A stretch of 64,000 nucleotides of DNA from Stenotrophomonas nematodicola (lineage in GTDB: Bacteria; Pseudomonadota; Gammaproteobacteria; Xanthomonadales; Xanthomonadaceae). A program made the position numbers and the translations under genes. Each line of letters opens with the position of its first letter. Position 1 is the first letter of the stretch. This document shows, piece after piece, positions 30,401 to 38,157 of the stretch. Below the pieces are notes generated by a model that made no database searches, was not told the DNA's origin, and worked only from the letters and a program-made list of their open reading frames with translations. The stretch spans positions 154,845 through 218,844 of the forward strand of contig NZ_WIAY01000007.1 in NCBI RefSeq assembly GCF_009467805.1. Reading direction: 5' to 3'.

Positions 30401-33400
30401 CCCAACACCTACGTCATCGACTGGGCCATGTGGGACGACGTGGGCATGAGCCAGGACAACCCCGGCTATGCACGCGAGGCCTCGCGCGCGATGGGCTACC
30501 ACGCCATCAGCCTGGAAGAGGGCTGGGTGTCGATGAAGGCCCTGCTGTGCCGGTCGCCAGGACGCTATTCGGTCGGGTTGGACGGTGCCAATCGACACCT
30601 GCTGCCCGACATCGAGGGCACGCCGGCCCGACGCCGCGTGCTGGCTGCCTACATCGCGGCGCCTGCGGCCCTCGTCGCACAGGCGACGGATACCTACCGC
30701 GATGGGCTGGGGCACCGGCATGTGCTGGATGTGCGGCCGTGCGAGCGCATTCCGCGCCTGCCCGACGGCTCCCTGGACGAGGCCGCGCTGGCCGGCATGG
30801 GCGCTACGGGCGCTGCTGAAGGCCATGATCCGCAGCTGCCGCGCAACGCCTGCGAGCGCACGCTGGTGGAGGTGTGGCGGCAGGTGTTGGGGCTGCAGCG
30901 GATCGGGGTGCATGAGAACTTCTTCGAGCTGGGGGGCGATTCGGTACTGGGCACGCAGGTGGTGGCACGGGCCAACCAGGCGGGATTGCGCCTGACCTCC
31001 CGGCAGCTGTTCGAGCGGCAGACCATCGCCGAACTGGCCGAGGTCGCGGCGCAACCGGACGCACCGGCGATTCAGGCCGAGCAGGGGGTGCTCAGCGGCG
31101 ACTGTCCGCTGGCACCGATACAGGCGTGGTTCTTCGCGCAGCCATTTGCGCACCCGCATCATTGGAACCAGTCGTTGCTGCTCAAGGTCAACCGGCCTTC
31201 GCTGGACCTGGCGGCAATGCAGGCCGCGCTTACCGCGCTGGTAGAGCACCACGACGCGTTGCGGCTGTGCTATCGGCAGGACGGGGGCCGCTGGCATCAG
31301 TCCTACGGTGCTCCGGAGGAGGTGGTGCCGGAGTGGCACGACCTGGGCATGCATGCACCGGAGGCGGCCGCCCAGGCCATGCAGGACCAGGCCGCCGCGA
31401 TGCAGGGCAGTCTTGTGCTCGAGCGTTCGCCAGCCCTGCGTGCCGCGTGCTTCGACCTGGGACACGGCGAGCTGCGACTGCTGCTGGTGGTCCACCATCT
31501 CGTCACTGACGGGGTGTCCTGGCGCATCCTGCTGGAAGACCTGGCCACGCTCTACACCGCGCATGCGGCGGGTACACCGGCCCTCCTGCCGGCCAAGACC
31601 AGCGCCTACAAGGCGTGGACCGGGCAACTCCAGCACTACGCCCGCACTGAGCAGGCCAACGAGCAGGCGCGCTACTGGCACGGCATGCCGCTGGCGCCGC
31701 TGCCCGTGCCGCTGCTCGACGGTGGCCACAACCGGCATGGTGGACAGGAGCAGTACGAACTGGCGTTGGACGAAGGCGACACCCACTGCCTGCTCCGGGA
31801 GGCCGGCGCGGCCTACCGCACCGAGATCAATGATCTGCTGCTGTGCGCCCTGGCGCTGTCTGCCCGTGCGCTGACCGGCCAGCTTCAGCTCAGCCTGACG
31901 CTGGAAGGCCACGGACGCGAAGACCTGTTCGACCAGATCGACGTATCGCGGACGGTGGGCTGGTTCACGTCCATGTTCCCGCTCACGCTGGACCTGCCTG
32001 CCGCGGGCGACGAAGGGCGTTGCCTGCTGGCGGTGAAGGAGCAGCTGCGCGCGCTTCCCGGCAAGGGACTGGCCTATGGCGTGGTGCGCTACCTCGGGGC
32101 GGGTGTGGATGAGGCGCCTGCACCGGCGGTGAGCTTCAACTACCTCGGACAGTTCGATCAGTCGATGGGGCAGGGCAGCCTGTTCGACCTCGCGCTGGAA
32201 CACCCTGGCGCCATGCAGGCCCACGACGAGACGCGCACCCATGCGATCGACGTGGTCGCCTTCGTCAAGGACCAGCGGCTGCAGGTGGTGTTCACCTATT
32301 GTCCGACGTACGTCCGGAAGGAGGATGTCGCCGCATGGGCCGCGCAGTATGTCCAGGCGCTGCGCGGCCTGGTGGGACACTGCGTGCTGGCATCCAGCGG
32401 CGGACTGTCGCCCTCCGATGTGCCGCTGCTGGAGGACGGACAGGAGGAACTGGACGCGCTGGTCGCGTCCACCGGGCTGGCCTCGGCCCGCATGATCGAG
32501 ACGATCTTCCCGGTCACCCCGATCCAGCACGGACTGATCTACCACTCGCTGCTGGCCCCCGGTGAGGGCGTGTATGTATCGCACCTCCGCAACCAGATCA
32601 GCGGGCGTCTCGACGCAGTTGCCTTCCAGCAGGCCTGGCAGATCGTGGCAGGGCGCCACGATGTCTACCGCGCCAGCGTGCAGCGCGCAGCGGGTGCGGT
32701 ACCGGTGATGGTGGTACAGCGCAGCGTCGACCTTCCGTGGGTCTTCCATGACTGGCGGTCGCTGCCGCCGGCCCAGCAGGAGCAGCGCTACCAGGCGCTG
32801 CTGCAGGAGGACCGCGAGCGCGGCTTCTGTTTCGAACAGGCGCCGTTGCTGCGGGTCTACCTGCTGCAGTTTGCCGACGATGTCCACCGCTTCGTGCTCA
32901 GCGAACACCACGCGGTGTCCGATGGGTGGTCGCGATCGATCGTGCTCGCCGAAGTGCTGGCGTGCTACCAGGCGCTGGTGGCAGGCCGCCGGCCGACGCT
33001 GCCCGAACCCCGCCGTTTCGCCGATCACGTGGCGTGGCTGCGCCGCCAGGACCGCACCTCGATGGCCGCGTATTGGCAACGGACCTTCGAGGGACTGTCG
33101 CCGCGCCAGCCACTGGCCGGTGGCAGCCTCGCTGCTCCCGCACGCGGAGAGAAGCGTCCGTGCGCCTCGCGCGGCACCCTCGACGGACGGCACACGGCGG
33201 CCCTGCAGGCGCTTGCGCGTCGCTGCCAGTTGACGCTCGGCGTGCTGGTGCAGGGCGCCTGGGCGATTCTGCTCGCCCGCTACAGCGGCGACGCGGACGT
33301 GGTGTACGGGTGTACCGCCTCGGGGCGGCCGGTGGATCTGCCGGGCGTTGAACGCACGGTCGGACCCTTCATCAACAGTCTGCCGGTGCGGGTGCAGGTC

Positions 33401-36400
33401 GACGACACGCGGGAACTGCTGCCGTGGCTGGCCGGTCTGCATGCCGCGCAGTCCGAGCGTGAATCGCACGGACACTGCTCGCTCGCCGATATCGTGCAGT
33501 GGACGGGCCTTGCCGCCGGCACGCCGCTGTTCGACACCCTGGTGGTGTTCGAGAACTATCCTGCGGTCGATGGCGTTCTGGGCGATGGACTGCGGATCGA
33601 CTGGGCCGACGCGCTGGACCAGACCGAGCTGCCGTTGACATTGATGGTCGAGCCCGGCGAATGCCTGTCGTTCTGCCTGTACCACGATGCACAGCGTTTC
33701 GCCCCGGCTGCTGCGACACGGCTGCTCGGCCATCTGGCCCGGCTGCTGCAGTCGATGGCCGAACAACCGGCCTCGGCGCTGGGCGCGCTGCCCATGCTCA
33801 CCGCAGCCGAGCAGGCGGCCATTGATGGGGAGTGGAACGCCACTGCCACCGATCTGGGGGACCCCGACGCGACCCTGCATGGCCTGTTCGCTGCCCAGCT
33901 TGCGCGGACGCCGGATGCCGTGGCGGTCATCGCCGACGACAGGCAGATGACCTACCGACAGGTGCACCAGCACGCGCTTGCCGTGAGCCGGCGGCTTTCC
34001 GACGCCGGCGTGCGCCCCGGGCAGCACGTGGCGGTGGTGATGGAGAAGGGCTGGCAGCAGGTGGTCGCGGTGTACGCGGTTCTGTACGCGGGCGCGGCCT
34101 ACCTGCCGATCGAGTCGTCCTGGCCGGCCGAGCGCCGTGCCTTCCTGGTCGGCCACGGCGAGGCAGCCGCAGTGCTGTCGGTGCCGGGTGTCGCCTGCGG
34201 CGATGTGCTGCCCGCGGGCGTGGCACGGCTGGACATCCACGCCGATGATGCGCTGCTGGAGGGGCCGGTGCCCGCACTGCAGGTGGCGACCGATCTGGCG
34301 TACACGATCTTCACCTCCGGCTCGACGGGGCAACCCAAGGGCGTGATGATCGATCATCGCGGCGCGGTCAACACCGTCCGCGACATCAATGCGCGCTTCA
34401 ACGTGGAGGCGCGGGATCGCGTGCTGGCGGTATCGTCGCTGAGCTTCGATCTTTCCGTGTATGACATCTTCGGCCCGCTGGCAGCAGGGGCTGCGGTGGT
34501 GATGCCTGCCGCGTCCGCGCAGCAGGATCCGGCCGCCTGGACGCAGCTGCTGCAGGCCCACGGGGTGACGCTGTGGAATTCCGTGCCGGCGCTGCTGCAG
34601 CTGCTGGTGGACGAGCTGGAGCGGCAGGACCGCTGTCTGCCCGGCAGCCTGCGGCTGGCGATGCTGAGCGGCGACTGGATACCGCTGTCGTTGCCGCAGC
34701 GCTACCGGGCGCGCTTCCCCGGCGGCGCGATCGTGTCGATGGGCGGGGCCACCGAGGCGTCGATCTGGTCCATTCTCTATCCCATCGGCGAGGTCGACCC
34801 GTCCTGGCCCAGCATTCCGTACGGCAAGGCACTGGCCAACCAGCGCTTCTACGTGCTCGATGCAAGGCTGGCGCCTTGCCCGATCGGCATCGAGGGCGAC
34901 CTGTTCATCGGCGGCGTCGGCCTGGCTCTCGGCTACTGGCGCGACCCGGTGAAGACCGCCGCCAGCTTCATTGTCCATCCCGGCACGGGGGAGCGCCTCT
35001 ATCGCACCGGCGACATGGGGCGCTACCTGGACGACGGCAACATCGAGTTCCTGGGGCGCGCCGACTTCCAAGTGAAGGTCAACGGTTATCGCATTGAACT
35101 GGGCGAGATCGAAGCAACGCTGCAGCAGCAGCCGGGCGTTGGCGATGCGCTGGTGGTCGTCCGCGAGGACACGCCGGGCGAACGCCGGCTGGTGGCCTAC
35201 GTGCGGCCCTCGGAGACCGGCGGACCGGTGGCGGCCACGCTGCGGGAGGCACTCGCCGAGCGCCTGCCGCATTACATGGTGCCGTGGCATTACGTGACGC
35301 TCGCGGCCTTCCCCTTGTCGGCCAACGGCAAGGTGGATCGCAAGCAGTTGCCGCTGCCGGACGGGCAGGCGGCGACGCTGCCGGTGGCGCCCGGTACCCT
35401 GTCGGCCAGCGAGGAACTGCTGCTCGGCATCTGGAGTGAAGTGCTGGACCGGCCGGTCGTGGACCGCGACAGCAACTTCTTCGAGATGGGCGGGCACTCG
35501 CTGTTGACCGCCCAGGTCGTGGTCCGCGCGCGGGAGGCGTTCTCCATTGACCTGCCGGTGCGCGCGCTGTTCGAGTCGCCCACGGTGGCTGGATTGGCAT
35601 CCCGCATCGATGCGCAGCGGTCTGCAGGCATTTCCCGTCGAGCGCCGTCGGGGCCGGTCGCCGACGATGGCGCGCTGTCCTATGCGCAGCGTGGTCTGTG
35701 GTTCCTGGACCGTCTCCAGGGCCAGGACGCGACCTACAACATCACCACCGCGCTGCGCCTTGACGGGGTGCTCGACGAGGAGCGCCTGCGCGACTGCCTC
35801 GCGCACCTGGTGGAGCGCCACGCCGCCCTGCGCACGCGCTTTGTCGACGACGCCGGCGTTCCGCGGCGGGTGGTGGATGAGGGCATGGCGGACGCGATGC
35901 GGCTGATCGCCTGCGACGCAGAGGCGCTGGAGGCCATCGCGCGTGAAGAGGCCGCAGCGCCGTTCGACCTCGCGGCCGGGCCGGTGCACCGGTTCACCTT
36001 GGTGCGGATCGGGCCGGTGCAGCATGTGCTGCTGCTCAGCGTGCATCACATTGCCGCCGATGGCTGGTCGATGGCGCTGCTGCTGCGCGAGCTGGCGGCA
36101 CTCTATGCAGGCGGTACCGACGGCGCCCGGTTGCCGCCGTTGCGGCTGGGCTACGCCGATCACGTCGCGCGCGAACGCGCGCTGCAGATGGAGGGTGTCA
36201 CCGGGACGCAGCTGGACTACTGGCGTACCCGGTTGGCCGGCCTGCCCGCGCTGCTGCCGATCCGCACCGACCTGCCGCGGCCGGCCGTGCAGAGCTTCCG
36301 GGGCGCCACAGTGGACCTGCGCATCGGCGGCGCGGTGCGGGATCGCGTTGTCGCGCAGTGCAACAAGCAGGGCATCACGTTGTACATGTACCTGCTCGCG

Positions 36401-37078
36401 GCGCTGGATGTGGTGCTTGCGCACGCCAGTGGCAGCCGCGATATCGCGGTGGGAGCGACCGTGGCCAACCGCGCCGAGCGGGACCTGGAAGCGGTGTTCG
36501 GCCTGTTCGCCAACCAGGTGGTCATGCGCGTGGATCTTGCTGGTGATCCCACCTTCGAGGCACTGCTCCGGCGCGCACGTCAGACCGCCCTGGATGCGTA
36601 TGCGCATCAGGACGCGCCCTTCGACCAGGTGGTGGACGCGGTGGGCCATCCCCGCACGCTGGCCCACACCCCGCTGTTCCAGGTGAAGCTGGTGCTGCAG
36701 AACGTCCCGATCCAGCAGGAGGCGATGCCCGGCCTGATGGTCGAGCCGGTGGGTGTGGACGCCGGCTCGTCCAAGTTCGACCTGCAGTTCACCATCGAGG
36801 AGGTGGAAGGCGAACTGCGTGGCAGCCTAAGTTTCAACACCGACGTATTCACCCGCGCCACCGCTGAGCGCCTGGCGGCACAGTTCGCGCACCTGCTCGA
36901 CGTCTCCAGTGCAGCACCCACGCAGACCGTGGAAGCGCTGATCGAGGAACTGGCACGGATCGAGGACGCCGCGCAGGCGCGCCAGGCGGCATCGTTGCAG
37001 GAAGCATCCCACGGCATGCTGGCGCGCAGTCGTCGGCGCAACGCCATCATCAACGAAGGAGTCGTCGACCATGAGTGA
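24434..37078 (+). CDS. NRPS3: C-eroded A-acyl ligase-KR-T-E-C-A(Cys)-T-C
   Basis: A 4214-residue protein. C about 43-473 (HHIISDG). Residues about 490-936 align in layout with an A domain but have lost the P-loop and the other catalytic motifs. Next is an intact acyl-AMP ligase (about 1016-1543; LTSGSTGMPKA, NWMPLDHVGGL, WGMSETCSG) like the one I remember at the start of bacillaene PksJ/BaeJ. Then a ketoreductase (about 1550-2070; GGTYLLTGGLGGIG, SSVNALYGG, AYSMANG), a carrier (GGDS about 2168), an epimerase (about 2220-2670; HHLVTDGVSW, EGHGRED, FNYLGQ), a D-type C (HHAVSDG), an A with code DLYNMSMIWK (Cys-like), a carrier (about 3686) and a terminal C (about 3747-4166; HHIAADG). The final C must act with NRPS4. 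No heterocyclisation domain accompanies the Cys module. The AL substrate is unknown. Overlaps the TauD gene by 8 bp. Confidence 0.93.
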   Translation: MDSLNDRIARLSPAERDALMRALRQQGTTAAPAPIPLVDRSQSVHAVSPAQQRMWMFQERGGNAAYNMSSAVRLRGPLDLPALQSALDDLQARHESLRTTFELDGVAVVQRVHPAGGQGLTQVDLSPLTAADRAAAVDARCAALSQRVFDLQTGPLFETQLLCEDAESHVLLVNMHHIISDGWSMGVLIGELSRLYAAHASGATAALDPLPVQYVDYAHWQQDQMGPDQARRHLAYWRERLADAPPLLDLPGDYPRPATKSFQAATLFFDLDASTADAVAALARRCSATPFMVLLAAFEVLLGVHSGRSDILVATPVANRGRSELAGVIGFFANTVLLRDAIDTALSFTQLLEQVRHGTLQAYAHQELPFDQVVDALNPVRSTAHAPLAQVLFAVQNVPGGDLALGGLAIEPIEIGREGSDFDLVLELQPQTAGYRAILTYSTDLYQAATMRTFGAQYGALLSALVRAPEAPVAGTIAAALPPRLPLPEGAAVDATTVAALQARCADMRLVDADGVHEGRDLLQAAVPAARALAGTAGQGAVVGVAMDDAVAGWTAVLACWHAGVVPLLVDRTLPAGALRALLGRHGCTVLIHDGEEPASPLDADLRAIAWRDLVAPDAAVVPDAIWSPRLDVPALQVDCEGTARVCSHDALHAAVLRQGRCCALVRGDDVTLLRHPGTAGFVRDMLWAGQAARVILHAGGMSGQALLCDDRCIGEVQAAHPGLLPPILIYVGGATDLNRLQAKVGGALVQLHHLHALTPSPAHVVAQSMAGGSASPGQDRWEAWDAALEICDAQGRGCAPTIAGNVRVTGPSPLTLQRRARWRPDGQLQLLPGPADVVRRDGHALALAGIEATVQAHAMVKDAHVALQPTADGDRLVVYVVVARSEAVASVAEATALLLPVGLRPDIWVSVSTIPLCADGRVDLAALKMCPALADTDMARVAQALSEATAGADTAAVLVDTEVQARRHHLADAIPGWRRQAVEQARVEDAADATLQAATAPQADALLEGNALPSDLPTDLGAVLRRAAAGDRGVICIDRDGVAVRRSYAQVLVEAEKVLGGLSQAGVVPGDIVVLQLADNLDVVPVFWACVLGGLVPVPLGVLPSYDVPSAGRDKLLNTCRLLQPRAVVASAAQYSGIAALLRREDVPVAVLDGAVLARAQAPGHLHTPDADDVALLLLTSGSTGMPKAVRQSHRALIARSAATALHNGFDAGAVSMNWMPLDHVGGLVMFHVLDTWLACEQLQVATEYVLEAPLRWLDLIQKYRATATWAPNFAFALVNEAVDHAPERSWDLSSMQFILNGGEAIVSKSARGFLRRLRAFGLPGTSMRPSWGMSETCSGVVFSRLTLEGSRDDDPFVAVGEPIPGVAIRIVDADDRVQPMGRVGRLQIRGPNVTSGYLHNVEATSEAFTADGWFNTGDLATIGAVGLTITGREKDVIIINGANFHSHEIEQVVDETGAVQISFTAATAVREPGAATDRLAIFFVPAAEAGDTDAAIRAVRQAVLRGCQVNPSYIVPLSVDDVPKTSIGKIQRGQLAAQLMAGQFDSLLRTQDLLAGNANTVPAWFHRRTWRPAQRRAMGARTPAARIAFVDDALQARALLAASGDTVPLWLVWPAGGAPAVDIVAPDGATPRTHVVRRDRAEDYRALLDAALASTAGVLQLLWFWQDPVDAPAHDPVSETDAALAPVRTLLRVLAQCAPAQDVQFLLARGGEAGATAADAALPGLLRTAALEASCLEPSLVHLADADAEGTVARLLEEGSAAALDHEVMYRRSQRLLPRLSELDVSAADAQPLPLVRGGTYLLTGGLGGIGRYLANRLCHEFDAQVLLIGRSAATPDGDARERERARVLAELRSRARDGAVLYVQADVTDSAAVCAAVAEAERRWGRGLDGVFHLAGDLAEGGNVAAHWSQASRHGLAEETEQAYRAALTPKVGGLHAVVPLLEERPSLLCVAFSSVNALYGGATFGAYSMANGALAGYAEQLRPRFPNTYVIDWAMWDDVGMSQDNPGYAREASRAMGYHAISLEEGWVSMKALLCRSPGRYSVGLDGANRHLLPDIEGTPARRRVLAAYIAAPAALVAQATDTYRDGLGHRHVLDVRPCERIPRLPDGSLDEAALAGMGATGAAEGHDPQLPRNACERTLVEVWRQVLGLQRIGVHENFFELGGDSVLGTQVVARANQAGLRLTSRQLFERQTIAELAEVAAQPDAPAIQAEQGVLSGDCPLAPIQAWFFAQPFAHPHHWNQSLLLKVNRPSLDLAAMQAALTALVEHHDALRLCYRQDGGRWHQSYGAPEEVVPEWHDLGMHAPEAAAQAMQDQAAAMQGSLVLERSPALRAACFDLGHGELRLLLVVHHLVTDGVSWRILLEDLATLYTAHAAGTPALLPAKTSAYKAWTGQLQHYARTEQANEQARYWHGMPLAPLPVPLLDGGHNRHGGQEQYELALDEGDTHCLLREAGAAYRTEINDLLLCALALSARALTGQLQLSLTLEGHGREDLFDQIDVSRTVGWFTSMFPLTLDLPAAGDEGRCLLAVKEQLRALPGKGLAYGVVRYLGAGVDEAPAPAVSFNYLGQFDQSMGQGSLFDLALEHPGAMQAHDETRTHAIDVVAFVKDQRLQVVFTYCPTYVRKEDVAAWAAQYVQALRGLVGHCVLASSGGLSPSDVPLLEDGQEELDALVASTGLASARMIETIFPVTPIQHGLIYHSLLAPGEGVYVSHLRNQISGRLDAVAFQQAWQIVAGRHDVYRASVQRAAGAVPVMVVQRSVDLPWVFHDWRSLPPAQQEQRYQALLQEDRERGFCFEQAPLLRVYLLQFADDVHRFVLSEHHAVSDGWSRSIVLAEVLACYQALVAGRRPTLPEPRRFADHVAWLRRQDRTSMAAYWQRTFEGLSPRQPLAGGSLAAPARGEKRPCASRGTLDGRHTAALQALARRCQLTLGVLVQGAWAILLARYSGDADVVYGCTASGRPVDLPGVERTVGPFINSLPVRVQVDDTRELLPWLAGLHAAQSERESHGHCSLADIVQWTGLAAGTPLFDTLVVFENYPAVDGVLGDGLRIDWADALDQTELPLTLMVEPGECLSFCLYHDAQRFAPAAATRLLGHLARLLQSMAEQPASALGALPMLTAAEQAAIDGEWNATATDLGDPDATLHGLFAAQLARTPDAVAVIADDRQMTYRQVHQHALAVSRRLSDAGVRPGQHVAVVMEKGWQQVVAVYAVLYAGAAYLPIESSWPAERRAFLVGHGEAAAVLSVPGVACGDVLPAGVARLDIHADDALLEGPVPALQVATDLAYTIFTSGSTGQPKGVMIDHRGAVNTVRDINARFNVEARDRVLAVSSLSFDLSVYDIFGPLAAGAAVVMPAASAQQDPAAWTQLLQAHGVTLWNSVPALLQLLVDELERQDRCLPGSLRLAMLSGDWIPLSLPQRYRARFPGGAIVSMGGATEASIWSILYPIGEVDPSWPSIPYGKALANQRFYVLDARLAPCPIGIEGDLFIGGVGLALGYWRDPVKTAASFIVHPGTGERLYRTGDMGRYLDDGNIEFLGRADFQVKVNGYRIELGEIEATLQQQPGVGDALVVVREDTPGERRLVAYVRPSETGGPVAATLREALAERLPHYMVPWHYVTLAAFPLSANGKVDRKQLPLPDGQAATLPVAPGTLSASEELLLGIWSEVLDRPVVDRDSNFFEMGGHSLLTAQVVVRAREAFSIDLPVRALFESPTVAGLASRIDAQRSAGISRRAPSGPVADDGALSYAQRGLWFLDRLQGQDATYNITTALRLDGVLDEERLRDCLAHLVERHAALRTRFVDDAGVPRRVVDEGMADAMRLIACDAEALEAIAREEAAAPFDLAAGPVHRFTLVRIGPVQHVLLLSVHHIAADGWSMALLLRELAALYAGGTDGARLPPLRLGYADHVARERALQMEGVTGTQLDYWRTRLAGLPALLPIRTDLPRPAVQSFRGATVDLRIGGAVRDRVVAQCNKQGITLYMYLLAALDVVLAHASGSRDIAVGATVANRAERDLEAVFGLFANQVVMRVDLAGDPTFEALLRRARQTALDAYAHQDAPFDQVVDAVGHPRTLAHTPLFQVKLVLQNVPIQQEAMPGLMVEPVGVDAGSSKFDLQFTIEEVEGELRGSLSFNTDVFTRATAERLAAQFAHLLDVSSAAPTQTVEALIEELARIEDAAQARQAASLQEASHGMLARSRRRNAIINEGVVDHE

Positions 37079-38099
37079 GAGCGAATCGCCGTCCTCGCTG
37101 TCCCTGTTGCGCCAGCGCAGCGGGCGGCGCCAGGTGCCGGTGTCGGGCAACCTGGTGGAGGAGCTGGACTTCGCCGACGGGCATCCGATACCTCGGCGCC
37201 TGCAGGCGAACGCCGGGGCGCAGATCGATCCCGTGGCCTGGACCTGCACCCATCGCGCGCAGTTGCGCGAGTGCCTGCTGCGGCACGGCGCCTTGCTGTA
37301 CCGCAACATGGGCATCGACGATGTGGCCGTGTTCAAAGGCGTGGTGGATGCGCTGGGCGGCGGCGAACGGCTGACCTACGAGAACCGCTCGACGCCGCGC
37401 ACGCAGCTGGACGACCGCATCTACACCTCCACCGAGTATCCCGCCGAGTACGCCATTCCGCTGCACAACGAGAACTCGTACACGCATGCGTGGCCGGGCG
37501 TCATCTATTTCCATGCGCAGCAGCCGAGCGCCGAAGGCGGTGAGACGCCGATCGCCGACAGCAGGAAAGTGTATGCGTCGCTCGATCCGGCGCTTCGCGA
37601 GCGCCTCGAACGGCGAAAAATAATGTATGTTCGCAACTACGGTGAACTGGACCTGTCTTGGCAGGAAGTGTTTCAGACTGAATCGCGCAGCGAGGTCGAA
37701 ACATTCTGTGCCCAGGCGGGCATCGGGTTCTCGTGGCGGGAAGGGGAACGGCTTCGCACCTGGCAGGTATGCCAGGCGTCTGCAACACACCCACTGACCG
37801 GCGAGAAGGTCTGGTTCAACCAGGCCCACCTGTTCCATGTGTCTTCCTTGCCGGAAGACCAGGGGGCGATGCTGCTGGCTGCATGCGGAAGGGACAACCT
37901 TCCCCGGCATGCGTGCTACGGCGATGGGGGGGAAATAGAGGACAGCGTGCTGGAAGAGATCCGTGGCTGCTATGAACGCCATGCGATCCGCTTCCCCTGG
38001 CAGAGTGGTGACCTGCTGGTGTTGGACAACATGCTGTTCGCGCACGGTCGCATGCCGTTTCGCGGCCCCAGGAGGATTCTGGTGGCCATGACGGACTGA
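37071..38099 (+). CDS. TauD/SyrP-like Fe(II)/2-oxoglutarate amino acid beta-hydroxylase (with NRPS4)
   Basis: A 342-residue non-heme iron oxygenase of the TauD/TfdA superfamily, SyrP-like. The iron facial triad is visible: His132 and Glu134 in LHNENSY, and the distal His325 in LFAHGRMPF; a 2-oxoglutarate-binding Arg is likely at 334 or 335. SyrP-type neighbours GGETPIADSR and VRNYG are present. It is translationally coupled to NRPS3 and followed by NRPS4, an interface-A(Asp)-T protein, so the likely reaction is beta-hydroxylation of carrier-bound aspartate. That pairing follows published work on siderophore beta-hydroxylases and interface domains; stereochemistry is not predictable here. Confidence 0.9.
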   Translation: MSESESPSSLSLLRQRSGRRQVPVSGNLVEELDFADGHPIPRRLQANAGAQIDPVAWTCTHRAQLRECLLRHGALLYRNMGIDDVAVFKGVVDALGGGERLTYENRSTPRTQLDDRIYTSTEYPAEYAIPLHNENSYTHAWPGVIYFHAQQPSAEGGETPIADSRKVYASLDPALRERLERRKIMYVRNYGELDLSWQEVFQTESRSEVETFCAQAGIGFSWREGERLRTWQVCQASATHPLTGEKVWFNQAHLFHVSSLPEDQGAMLLAACGRDNLPRHACYGDGGEIEDSVLEEIRGCYERHAIRFPWQSGDLLVLDNMLFAHGRMPFRGPRRILVAMTD

Positions 38100-38157
38100 A
38101 CCGTTGCAGCACTGTCAGCCAGGAACGCAGTTGGACTTCAAGGGATGAAGGAAAACC

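Noticed and set aside
33870..35380. Thiazoline formation at the Cys module
   Set aside because: The C domain before this A has HHAVSDG, not the DxxxxD of heterocyclisation domains, and no oxidase domain is seen.
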